Source: Panopea generosa (lineage: Eukaryota; Mollusca; Bivalvia; Adapedonta; Hiatellidae). From it: a DNA stretch of 64,000 bases. Shown piece after piece: positions 1 to 9,838 of this stretch; position 1 is the first letter of the stretch, and the number at the start of each line of letters is the position of its first letter. Below the pieces are notes generated by a model. It worked only from the letters and a program-made list of their open reading frames with translations, made no database searches and was not told the DNA's origin. The position numbers and the translations under genes are program-made. The DNA is taken from assembly GCA_029582155.1 (NCBI GenBank), contig CM055895.1:47695720-47759719 (forward strand), read 5' to 3'.

Positions 1-159
1 ATGACGACTGGGGAAGAGCGAGGTTTGGTGCACCCGTTAACCAAGTTTTAACTCCATATAAGGGATTGTTTTGCTATCGTTTGTCCCAATATGGTGACCT
101 TATTGTCACTTCTAAACTATATTTGAATTGTACTTATTTTTAATTTTCTTTACATTAAA

Positions 160-590
160 AATAGCCCGTGTGGTTCCGTCTAAGAATAGAATCACTGTCG
201 ATTTCTGCATAGGGGTAGGAATTCTCCGAATGGGTGTCATGTTCATTTTATCATTTTTTGTTATGTTCACTATTGTGGTTAAATTATCAACCCCTGTTGG
301 TTCCAGGGAGCCATGAGTGATGGCAAGAAAATAATCACTGTGGCTTATTCATGTCGTAAGAAGCGACAACTTGAGTAATATGATAGAATTTGCTGAAACT
401 CTGCAGATCTGCAGGTATCAAGGTTCTAGGTTCATTCTGCATATTCATTTGTCGATGTATTTTTTTTAATATGTATGTTAATTTGTTGTTTTTGTACATG
501 TAGAGTGAACCTGGAATCTTCCTTCCTGTTTGCGTCGAATAACCTATAATTTGTTGGTACGCCGTAAAACCCTATTCATCCATTCATTCC
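160..590 (+). repeat. Interspersed repeat R1, copy 1 (SINE-like)
   Basis: This stretch aligns almost base for base with 19885-20312, so it is one copy of a dispersed family. Homology begins at AATAGCCCGTGTGGTTCC and ends at a GCCGTAAAACCCTATTC end followed by short ATTC/CATTC tail repeats, a retroposon-like 3-prime end. The body holds an internal diverged duplication: the block TGTGGTTCC..AAGAATAGAATC occurs twice. A 62-codon reading frame inside it is broken in neither copy but shows no family resemblance and simply follows the repeat, so I do not call it a gene. No tRNA-like head is visible, which leaves the class unsettled. Confidence 0.75.
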
Positions 591-599
591 TTATATCAA

Positions 600-1424
600 T
601 TATGTTCATAGTCCTTTGATGGCAGTTTCCCTTGTATTACGTTTTCTTTTGATTATTTGCTTTCTAATGTTTGAGAAAAATAAGATTTGCTGAATTCCTG
701 CTGAACGTGTTTCTGTCCGAAACTGTTAAACCTCTCTTTGCTCACTAATAAGATAAAAATTAGTATGCATCTTGAGATGAATTGATCAACGGCTTGGTGT
801 CTATTTTACAAAATATTTAGTAGGCATTAGACGCGAGACGACTGCTTACGCTAATGTATACTCGTACGTATACTTAATCCGACTAACATGCGTAACGTAA
901 AGTTGTATTAATGTTGTGTATGCTGTTGTTTAATTGTATTTGCATTTTTCACTTGCAGTTATTTTGTTCTTAGATTGGTTTATCACAATAACGTGTATAT
1001 GCATATTAAACTGGCAAGTTTATTGACGATTTCTCTTTATTTGTTACAGCGCTTGGCGTCTCAATTTCATTGGTCTACCCAATCATTCACATCATCTTTG
1101 TTTATTGTTATTTAAGTAGCTTTAGTCTGCACAGTGCTTCTAGCTTGCACGTAATAGTCCTTTACAAGTCTTTGCTTGAGTCAGTTTTATAGCTTTATAT
1201 GATACATATGTGTTTTGTATTAAGTATTTGATCAAAGCGGTGTGTAATCCTTATTTCCTCCTGTGTAATACACATCTTTGTTTATAGTAATACTACACAT
1301 AAATACACCACTACATCGTTGTTTTCATATTCCCCAAGGTTTTCTCGTATTCCTTTGAAATTAAACCTCGACCGTTAAGCTTTGCAGCCTTCAATGTGAT
1401 TGAATCGAAGCAAACTATAAACAT
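600..1424. other. No feature seen (AT-rich)
   Basis: Ordinary AT-rich sequence. I see no reading frame of note, no repeat with a partner elsewhere in the window and no RNA gene. Confidence 0.5.
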
Positions 1425-2415
1425 GTGATTTAACTGCATATTTCAAGGTTATGTTGGTTTCGCTTACACTTATCTATCAGATGAACTTGTCAGATCGCTC
1501 TGTATGCTGATATCTGACACCAATTGACACATCGAGTTGTTGATGGTTGGCACATTGAGTTGCTCGCACCGACATCTGATACTACATAATACATTGAGTT
1601 GCTTGCGTTGATATCTGTAATTTAATTGCATATTTCCATGTTCTGTCGGTTTCGCTAACAATTATCTATCAGATAAACTTATCAGATCGCTCTGTATGCT
1701 GATATCTGACACTAATTGACATATCGAGTTGCTGATGCTTGACACATTGAGTTGCCCGCACTGATATCTGACATATCGAGTTGCTGATGCTTAACACATA
1801 GATTTGCTCGCGCTGATATCTGATATATCAAATTGCTGATGCTTGACACATTGAGTTGTTTGCACTGATATGTGATATATCAAGTTGCTGATGCTTTGGG
1901 GCAAGTCATATAAACTTGTCAGATCGCTCTGTATGCTGATATCTGATACTAATTGACACATCGAGTTGCTGATACTCGACATTTGTGTTGCTCGCGCTGA
2001 TATTTGATAGTACATGACCCGTTGAGTTGCTGATATTTGACATATTGAGTTGCTCGCGCTGATATCTGACACTGCATGACACATTGAGTTTCTAATAATT
2101 GACACATCGAGTTACTCGCGCTGATATTGGGCACTACTTGACACATTGAGTTTCTCGCGCTGATATCTGACACGAATTCACACATCGAATTGCTAATACT
2201 TGACAAATTGAGTTGCTGGCGCCAATATCTGAAACTAATTGACACCGTGATTGAAGCGATGTTGTTTGATAATCGAGTTTCTCGAGCTGATATCGAATAC
2301 ATCGAGTAGCTGATACTTGACATATAAAGTTGCTCCTGCTAATATCGGACACTACTTGACACATTGAGTTTCTCGCGCTGATATCGGACACTACTTCACA
2401 CAACGAGCTGTATGA
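1425..2415. repeat. Degenerate tandem repeat with higher-order structure
   Basis: The core unit is about 30 bp or a 62 bp dimer built on GACACATTGAGTTGCTCGCG and CTGATATCTGACAC. A longer block containing CAGATCGCTCTGTATGCTGA recurs at about 1491, 1683 and 1920, and the preceding 55 bp (TTAACTGCATATTTC.. CTTATCTATCAG) is present at about 1428 and 1617, giving a second level of repetition of roughly 190-240 bp. Minus-strand reading frames of 63-124 codons run through it only because stops are rare in some registers; they shift frame between units and I reject them as genes. Confidence 0.85.
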
Positions 2416-2426
2416 TTGAATGGAGT

Positions 2427-2527
2427 GGTTTAACGCCATTTACAACGTGCTGCATGTTATATATGACATAACCAGTTTTACTGCTGGAGGAACACATCAG
2501 AATGAATCATTCTTCCGCAAGTAACAA
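2427..2527 (-). repeat. SINE-C tail fragment
   Basis: Read on the minus strand this is the 3-prime body of SINE family C: CTTGCGGAAGAATGATTC, then a TCTGATGTGTTCCTCC block, a CATATATAACATG block and the end AAATGGCGTTAAACC. The tRNA-like head is missing. Better copies are at 31340-31594 and 44953-45162. Confidence 0.65.
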
Positions 2528-2710
2528 GCAAGTTAAACTGCAAAAACCCACCACATTTATAAACATAGTTGGTACATTTTACTGGTACCAAGTCGACGTG
2601 GCTAGTATGAGCGTACTAGTAATATCATTTTATTAGTTATTTTAATTACCGTTATGTCGCACCTTTAATTTTACCCTTAATAAACAATATACTCATAACA
2701 TCATACTCAA

Positions 2711-2880
2711 GGCATAGTACCGCCATTGGAGACAGGAAACGCTTTCGCGTAATGGCGGTTATAAATAGTCATTGTTTCTTCCTTTTTAAAAATACAATTT
2801 CCTTATCTTACTGCTTTTTCTTTTTGAATTGCATAGTCGATATATGTTGAATTGCTTTAAAGCACTGTCATGTTTGAACT
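2711..2880 (+). repeat. Interspersed repeat F, copy 1
   Basis: About 150 bp align with 37775-37925. Shared features are GGCATAGTACC, a CCGCCATT..AATGGCGG inverted pair about 45 bp apart, then TTATAAATA and a TTGTTTCTTC pyrimidine-rich block. The internal inverted pair suggests a hairpin-forming element, but no terminal inverted repeats or target duplication could be fixed. Confidence 0.55.
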
Positions 2881-4019
2881 TTGAATTTAGAGGAAAAAAA
2901 TGATACTTGGAAATTGGAGTATGAATACATGATTTCTGACGTTTACTTTTACTTTGTCAACACTGAACAGAAAACATCTTATACGCTACATGGCCCTTAC
3001 GTTTATCACCATACTTCGGTAGTGATATAAATTGTAAATTTTAATCATTTCTTTTTGGTCCTTCACTGAATGACGAGCAAGCACACTTTTTTATTTACTA
3101 TAGAATAAAGAACACAACTCAAAGGTTGGGCTTAAACTTTACTCTAGATCACATTTATCCTTTACAATATTAAGCTTTGCAATCAATTGTTTTACATTTT
3201 TAAACGTGTTCATAGAACGAAACACATAAACAACTGACATGCTAACAATAAATATGAATCGTACTTTCATAAAATACGTCATTTAGTACGATTATTCTGT
3301 GTTATTTATTTGAGTTTTCATGAAAACTGATATTCATTTGAAAACGCCTTATGTGTCGCTAGTCCATAATGAAACCACATTATGTCATTGTTTGAAAAGT
3401 ACTTCTTTGTTTGAATTGATGAAAGCCATAGTTTGCTTTTGTTTTAAACACATTGAGGTTGTCTTTCTATTGACAACATAGTTTTATATAATACAGTATA
3501 ATTTAGATAAATGTCACATTATTTCAATAGTGCACATTTTATCGCTTCGATCCATGCATGTAAATTATCAGTATTATATCTAGTTACATCATTAACGGTT
3601 TAATACATACACGTGTCTCAACAAATGGTTATTGGAATGTATTTTTTCTTTTGTTTTATCACTTACATAACTGGGAAGTTGTACTTTTAAGAACAAAGTA
3701 TTTAAGTGTATCACATGTTTTTAAAATTGAATATATTATTTATAAAACCTTATTAACAATCACATGCTGAAAACGTACTTGCAAAAATACTGTTTAACGT
3801 ATATCAAACAGTTTTCTAATAATGGAATGTATCATTTATATAGATTTATTCGCAATTACTTGCAAAGATTTCCTTCTAAAAACAATATATTATATGTATT
3901 ATACAGATTTTATTATATGATATATCATCTATATAAATTTATTTAAACTTTACATGCAAACGTTGTTTTCCTCAGGACAATAAATAATTTATTTCAAACA
4001 GTTTTGAATAGGATGTACC
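2881..4019. other. AT-rich stretch with a weak internal duplication
   Basis: No gene is recognisable. Between about 3764 and 4015 two diverged pieces repeat: an ACTTGCAAA block and a CAAACAGTTTT..GAATAGGATGTA block each occur twice. The 60-codon frame at 3764-3946 is low-complexity (Y, I, F, L rich) and looks like a by-product. Confidence 0.35.
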
Positions 4020-4185
4020 AAGTCCGGGTAGCTGATTCGGTAGAGCGTCTGAATATCAATTCAGGGATCTTGAGTTTGAATCCTGCCCTGCCACAGTATC
4101 GGTAATCATTGATATACGACATTTCGTCGTATTGCCATTCGTCTCTCATCACTGATTCAATTGGAACAGTTATCAGCCGTAGTAT
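4020..4185 (+). repeat. tRNA-derived SINE-A, diverged partial copy
   Basis: The 5-prime part is tRNA-like: an A-box-like TAGCTGATTCGG and a B-box-like GAGTTTGAATCC about 35 bp apart, in the same order as in the well-kept copy at 63648-63939. The body continues with ATTGATATACGACATT and CCATTCGTCTCTCA, both diagnostic of the family. The 3-prime third and the CAAT tail are absent. Confidence 0.75.
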
Positions 4186-4359
4186 ATTTTCTATGAAAAC
4201 AAGTATAGTGTCGTCTCTACAGTGTGCTGTTGGAATGTTTTAAAAGTAATTTTAATATTAATATTAATAGAGTACCATGTAGAACTGATGCATGTAAAGT
4301 TCCTCGCATTTGAAATGTAACAGTATGTTTAATCACAATCAAAGCAATACTTTCTTTGG

Positions 4360-4610
4360 ATATATGACCAGTCTATCCATGTATCTGGCATCACCCGATT
4401 TAGGATTACTTCTTTATGTAAAATTATGACAGCTCTGTCTGTCTGTCCCACAATTCATAGCACCCCAACGCGTTTACTAAATTGTGACGTAATTCAATTT
4501 CCGTTGAAGCAACTGACCAATCAGCGTGCTTGTATGTTACTGCTATGTGGCGGCTCCTAGCGGGAAGAGATAGGAATGTCTCTACAGTCTGAATATGGCA
4601 CACTGCGTGT
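4360..4610 (+). mobile_element. Fragment of foldback-type element X
   Basis: Homologous to the interior of element X (25141-26030 and the palindrome arms). Shared landmarks in order are GGATTA, CCCACAATTCATAGCA, GTGACGTAATTCAA, GTTGAAGCAACTGACCAATCA and a GCGGGAAGAG block. Neither terminus is present, so this is an old internal relic. A 63-codon minus-strand frame across it is not supported as a gene. Confidence 0.6.
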
Positions 4611-4739
4611 TCCATTTGTCTTCTTCATGATTTTATATTTGATATTTTTATACTTGATTTAACCAATACTTTATAATATTTCACAAAATTGATACTTCAG
4701 TGCTTTGCCTCCTATTGTTAACTAAATATAATTTGATTT

Positions 4740-4835
4740 CTGCTTCAGATGGGTAAAGTATATTTACATAGTATATACAGCAATACGACTGGTGTAGAAA
4801 TGTGACTTCCATTTGATTTTACCAGGATGAAGAAT
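4740..4835 (-). repeat. Interspersed repeat G, fragment
   Basis: Weak but ordered similarity to 49680-49770: an AGATG..GTA block, AGTATATACAGCAATA and CTGGTGT..GTGACTT. A short CACAACTGTGTAGTGAGAC block typical of the other end of the family lies at 4987-5006, in the opposite relative orientation, so the copy is rearranged. Confidence 0.4.
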
Positions 4836-5012
4836 TATAAAAAAGTTCTTACGGTTCTGTTTTTTAGATAAGAACTGATGACCATACCATTTATTGTGGG
4901 GTTTTATGAACGAGTATGTTCCTGCTATTGAAAACAAATCTATGTGATTTTGTTTAACAGTGAATTACCTTATATATAGAGCACCACACAACTGTGTAGT
5001 GAGACCTTCATT

Positions 5013-5461
5013 ATCTATTTCTGACGATTCTACAGTTTCCCACAAAGACAAGACAAACAATATAAACAAATAGGAAAAGGAAATACAGATCAAATAGCAC
5101 AATATTTATTTCGATATAAAGTAATTTGTTCTTTTAAATAAGAACAAATTATAAAGTGAAACAACCCACCACTTACAACATTGTATGAGATCTAGTACAC
5201 GTGTCTTTATTGCATCAGGAGGTATTTGTTAATTAATTATAAATTGAAAATACTGAAATAGTTCACTCAAAATGGTGATAACGAATAAGACGAACACAGG
5301 ATTTTTAACTGTTTTGATAAAATTTTTGTTTGAAATTGTTAACCAACACTTAAACGTGTTTCTGTTTATTTTTTTTTCTTTTGTTATTACATCAGTATTG
5401 GTTATCATAATAACAACGATGTTATCATGCTGCCAAAATCTCAGATTTTACTACACATAAC
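5013..5461. other. AT-rich stretch with a short perfect inverted repeat
   Basis: Positions 5122-5151 form a hairpin with 12 bp perfect arms (TAATTTGTTCTT and its complement) around a 6 nt loop. A 62-codon frame at 5272-5460 is hydrophobic but has no recognisable family, no partner exon and no flanking signals. Confidence 0.4.
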
Positions 5462-5628
5462 AATCAAAAGGATTTCAAATGCTTTGACCCCTCCCCACAC
5501 CGCTAAGTGCGATGCCCTTGACCAAGACACCATTTCAGCACAAAACATTGTACCGATTCTATCCAAGAAAATTTCGAGCATGATTTGTATAACTTATAAT
5601 AACTTTTTTCACAATCGATGTTAAATAG
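5462..5628 (+). repeat. SINE-D, diverged copy
   Basis: The 3-prime two thirds align with the family at 32090-32275: CCCTTGACCAAGACAC, a TACCGATTCTATCC block, TTCGAGCATGATTTGTATAA and the end TTTCACAATCGATGTTAAA. The tRNA-like head is too decayed to read. Confidence 0.55.
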
Positions 5629-7478
5629 ATATAACTAAGCTAAACGCTTTAAAAGAAAATGAAAAAAAATCACAACGACTTAATACATGCGCACATGACC
5701 ATATACCTCAGGCCATTGCCTCATACCTCCCTAAAATGAATGGTTCATGCCATTAGCCACTCTGTAAAGATGACTGAATGATTTATATTGCACTTACAGG
5801 ACTCACTACAGCAAGTTAATATAACAATCCATCAAACGGACACCGTCTAATGAAGCAAGATCTGTTTTAAATGGATATACATAAAAGAACCAATATTCAC
5901 AAATAAATATGGTAACAGTTATTGATGTTACATTTAAAGACTTATTGAATGCTTTTATGCTTCGTTTTGTTTTCGAACAAATATCTCATCAAATAGGTTT
6001 TTCAAACAATAAAGGTTCAAAGATTTGTGTTTTCGTTCTCAGTCGATTTATGTATTTATTTTAAAACACGTTAAATTGTATTGTATCAATTACTTACCAT
6101 ATCTTAATTATTTATTAAGGATAACTAATATTACAACGGTTAATGAAATCGTTTCGAAAAGAGATTTTTTAAAAGTTTCGTTTATTTGAACAACCATTTT
6201 CATACCGGTAATGTCTGCACAATGCTATAAAGTATGCTATATCTTGTGAGTGCCGTTATTTAAGATCTATCTTTCGACTAAGATGAATTGGAGGCAGATA
6301 TTCCATAACGTGTTTATAAATATGGGAAAACAAATCCCTTTATCTGAGTCAGAATTACCGAAAGTATTACCTCTCCCATTAGATTTTTTTTCTGCCAGAA
6401 AGATACTTATGATGAAAAGTGTCAAGATAAATTCCTGCGTTGTTACGTTCGAACTTTCTATGAAGTTTGATATGAAAACGATCATATTTGAAGTCTTAAA
6501 ATCGATCTTGGAATCAAAAGGATAGATTAAATCGAAACAATTATACATGACATTTTCAGTTTGATCCCGCAGATGCGGTTAACCAACTTTCCGAATGTCA
6601 TGGCAGATCCCCTTAGACTGCAATACGGTGATTTCTCTTTAGACACGTTATAAGGGTTGGTAACAATCGTGTATTACTTGACTTGTCCTGAGACTTGCCC
6701 CAAGGTAATCGTAGCAATATCTGATTTCTGACATTATCCACTTAAAACTAACATACCAAATATTAGTTTAAACATATACCTTGTCATGTAAACACATACT
6801 ATATTATGTTTTATGTATATAAATCAAATACAGTAATAGGTAAAAGAGCTACAAGTTCTCTCAACATTAGATATTCCCAAAAGTGCAAAATTCTCCTCAA
6901 TTAAATACGAAGTGAAAAGTAATCCGATATGGGTCCAATTGAACTGCATTAAAAAAAAGAGTCCAAATAATGAATACCTTTTATGACAACCGCAGCACAT
7001 TGCGTACGACTGCTATTGCGAGAGTCAATAATAATACCTTGCAAGAATTGAATAACTTTTGTAATTCAATTAGCTGTAATATAATTAGCAATTGTAATAT
7101 AAACTGTACTATTAACATTTTTCGTATCATCATACACAAGTTTAAAAAGTCTTAATCATTGAACCATTAAGAAGGTCTGACCCAATAGACCGAAACCACG
7201 TTAAGCAGTTGCGCATCACGGAAACATGATGTTTATGAAAAATCCGATAAGATGTTTTTATAATTGATTTCTAAAGTAATGCAGAGAACATAAACATAGT
7301 TTGGAATGTAAGCCTAAACGCTTTTGCTATTTCCAGGCATGAATTCAAAATGATTGCGGCAAATGTACTTATGGCACATTGACACATATACGGAAATTGC
7401 GGTACCATACACTTACCATACGTGTGGTTTAGATGCAAAGTGCATCTGCTTTGTACAAGTTTAATATATAGTTCTTAC
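5629..7478. other. No supported feature
   Basis: AT-rich sequence without a recognisable element. Two overlapping frames on opposite strands (6250-6525 and 6267-6548, about 91-93 codons) are the longest non-repeat frames here; neither resembles a family I know, there are no good splice or promoter signals, and antiparallel overlap of this kind usually means at most one is real. Confidence 0.4.
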
Positions 7479-7790
7479 TTCCCTGTTTGGTCTAGTGAGG
7501 GGGCGTCCTCCGCGCATGTGCAAGATCGCTGCTCGGGTCATAACAAAGACTTGAAAAATGGTACTTAAAAAATCCTCGCTTGGTACTCAACATTTATACG
7601 GTAGCTCTTGTTCTGGTCGGCCTGGTGTCAGTATAATGTGACTGGGTGAGATATCATACCATGTGTCTGCGGTATTATATTCCAGTGTGTCGGTGCTCAG
7701 AATACTGAATCGAGTAGATTACGTCGCGATATGACTGAAAATGTGTTGAAGTCGACGCTAAACGCCACATAACACAGTAACAATACTTTC
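7479..7790 (+). repeat. tRNA-derived SINE-B, near full length
   Basis: The head TTTGGTCTAGTGAGGGGGCG is tRNA A-box-like, and a decayed B-box region (GATCGCTGCTCGGGTCATAA) follows. The core TGTCAGTATAATGTGACTGG is, from memory, a conserved central domain of a SINE type widespread in bivalves. The 3-prime end reads GATATGACTGAAAATGTG then CGACGCTAAACGCC. A second copy on the minus strand is at 8412-8510. The family name was not confirmed by a search. Confidence 0.75.
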
Positions 7791-8411
7791 AGATGTTAAA
7801 ATACTATCTTCTGCAGCAGTTTATTCACGTGACATCATAGTCGGTGTATGTAACAAGACGATTCCGTGTACACAACAATAAATGCTTTTATGCACATACT
7901 CACATATATATCATACGTATGGTATCGCTTCAATCAAGTCCCTGTTGTCTGTATATGTATGTAATTTTCAGATGCATAAGAATGTGTATCATTTTCTATC
8001 ATATTTTATCTTAAAGCAAGATATGTGTGTCTCGGTAATATATCGTAACATCACTTTGTTTGATAAGAAACTCTCCATTGATTGCTCTCCATTGCATAGC
8101 ATTTAAAGAGTGAATACACCCTTCTTTGTAGTGATTAAGCTCCGAGGTATATATGTCTGTAAGATAAGTCTGTAACACATTCAAAAACTGGCTTTTATTT
8201 GTTTTACATCAACTGAGCAACTACGTGTGCACTCAGGAGAGTGTAATATAAAACGTGATATCTGAAACAAAATCAACTTTTCAACAAGACCTGTCTACAT
8301 TTGTCTGCCAATCGATACGAAATTGTCAGATTTTGGTATTCCGGTGATAGGCAAATCAATCCATGTAAGCGATAGTAGGATGAATATACTTCAGGCTATG
8401 AATTATTTCTA
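7791..8411. other. No feature seen
   Basis: AT-rich spacer between the two SINE-B copies. A 74-codon frame at 7882-8106 has no recognisable domain. Confidence 0.45.
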
Positions 8412-8510
8412 TAAAGTTTAGCGTCGTTTTCAACAATTTTCAGTTATATCGCGACGTCTACTTGGGAATGTATTACTGTAAGCGCTGCCACACTGGATCC
8501 TCATGTAGCA
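8412..8510 (-). repeat. SINE-B tail fragment
   Basis: On the minus strand it reads ATGTGTCTGC, a CCAGTGTGGCAGCGCTT block, GTCGCGATATAACTGAAA and AACGACGCTAAAC. These match the last 100 bp of the copy at 7479-7790 in order. The two copies face each other, so they could pair. Confidence 0.7.
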
Positions 8511-8544
8511 GACACATGTTATGTTACCTTTCATATATAATATA

Positions 8545-8728
8545 ATTTGATATGATAATGATATGAAATGATATGATATGATATGATATATGAGATATGA
8601 TATATGAGATATGATATGATATGATTATGATATGATTATGATATGATTATGATATGATTATGATATTTTTTATAATATAGTATAACAATTGAATATTAAA
8701 GAAGAATAGAATAGAATAGAATAGAATG
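8545..8728. repeat. ATATG/ATGATT microsatellite and (AATAG)n
   Basis: Imperfect runs of GATAT/ATGAT units cover about 8545-8668, changing to a regular ATGATATGATT pattern near the end. A separate pure (AATAG)5-like run lies at 8703-8727. Confidence 0.9.
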
Positions 8729-8817
8729 ACAACGGGTCTACAAGACATGGAACTACAGTTATTAATTCAGTTTCTAATTAACTGTAAGTTAAAACTTTCC
8801 GCATGTAAGGTTTAAAC

Positions 8818-9215
8818 ATATTTTATTGCATAATTCATATAACAAGCAAACGTGTTGGGCCATAAGTTCTAGCAACATTAGTTACGGCTCTCCCCTTTCA
8901 ATATACAAATAACATTAGAATTAAGATGACAAATGTATCTTTCAATAGGTTGTCAACCATCAGTCAAATAAATGAAGAGATAAATAAAATGAGAAAATAA
9001 TAAAAGTAGGAAATAAGAAAAAAAAAAGTGAAAAAAAGCATCATATGTTGTTTTGAGTACTTTCGTAATATCGTCCCGGTGCATTAATTGTATGCTAGAG
9101 TGCAAACCTCTGTAGTTATAAATCATATGATAACGTCATGTTTCAATATGCTCTGGAATTAATCAAAGTGCTCAACAGTACAGAATTTTTACTTTTCCAT
9201 TATCAATACTTCGGT
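8818..9215 (-). promoter_or_regulatory. Possible 3-prime UTR with AATAAA signal
   Basis: Downstream, on the minus strand, of the possible exon at 9216-9476. The sequence is AT-rich and contains an AATAAA at about 8826-8831 (GCAATAAAATATG on the minus strand) and a long pyrimidine tract (purine-rich on the plus strand, 8966-9037). The signal is also common by chance in DNA this AT-rich. Confidence 0.25.
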
Positions 9216-9476
9216 TTATAATGCTGGCGCATTCACTATCTCTCCGTGTCCTGCAATCCGATTGCATTCCATATTTTGGTTAGTTTTAGCATATTTAATT
9301 GCCATTTTTTTCACACATATACATATTGCAAACAAACAAGAAATATTGAAATAAATAAGACCAAGGCTAATGGCTCCAAGTGCATACGACATTTTATACG
9401 GCCATCCTCTTAAATGATGAGTTGCAGTACGTAAATCATTGACGTACAAACGTGACGATGTAGTTACAGATATACA
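9216..9476 (-). CDS. Possible terminal exon of a membrane protein
   Basis: Reading from a candidate AG acceptor whose AG is at 9477-9478 gives 86 codons and a stop. The frame meets an in-frame TAG immediately upstream, so the acceptor would be needed. The peptide has one clear membrane-spanning stretch (roughly residues 35-59, starting MSYALGAISLGLIYF and ending in CICVKK, a basic stop-transfer-like end) followed by a polar tail of about 35 residues. An AATAAA lies about 390 bp downstream. I do not recognise the family. If real, earlier exons must lie at higher coordinates, beyond the minisatellite. A chance frame is almost as likely. Confidence 0.28.
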   Translation of the reverse strand, partial: CISVTTSSRLYVNDLRTATHHLRGWPYKMSYALGAISLGLIYFNISCLFAICICVKKMAIKYAKTNQNMECNRIAGHGEIVNAPAL

Positions 9477-9838
9477 CTATATTTCATATTTAAATAAATA
9501 AAAAAGTTTTGAAAAGAAAGAACTTAAGTAATGCCGAAAGTTTAAATTAAACAACAACAACATACAAAATGTGAACTAAAAAGACACCAAAACGAAGAAT
9601 GTATTATCAAGTTGCAAAGTTATGATCCATACTCCATTCAAACGGTACATACGACACCTGCACAGGACATTTTGTAACATTCAAAATAAAGATGAATATC
9701 ACGAATTTACTAGTCATTAAAACTTTTGTTTGATTTATATATACATGTATATGTGAATGGTGTCAAATAAATCACAATTTTCACCAGAAGTTAAAGCATT
9801 TTTGCCGACCAAAACATTTTCAATTTTCAAAGGATGTT
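9477..9838. other. No feature seen
   Basis: AT-rich lead-in to the 42 bp minisatellite. No element or gene is recognisable. Confidence 0.45.

Noticed and set aside
6250..6548. Antiparallel frames of about 91-93 codons
   Set aside because: No recognisable family, no supporting signals, and each is what the other produces by chance in AT-rich DNA.
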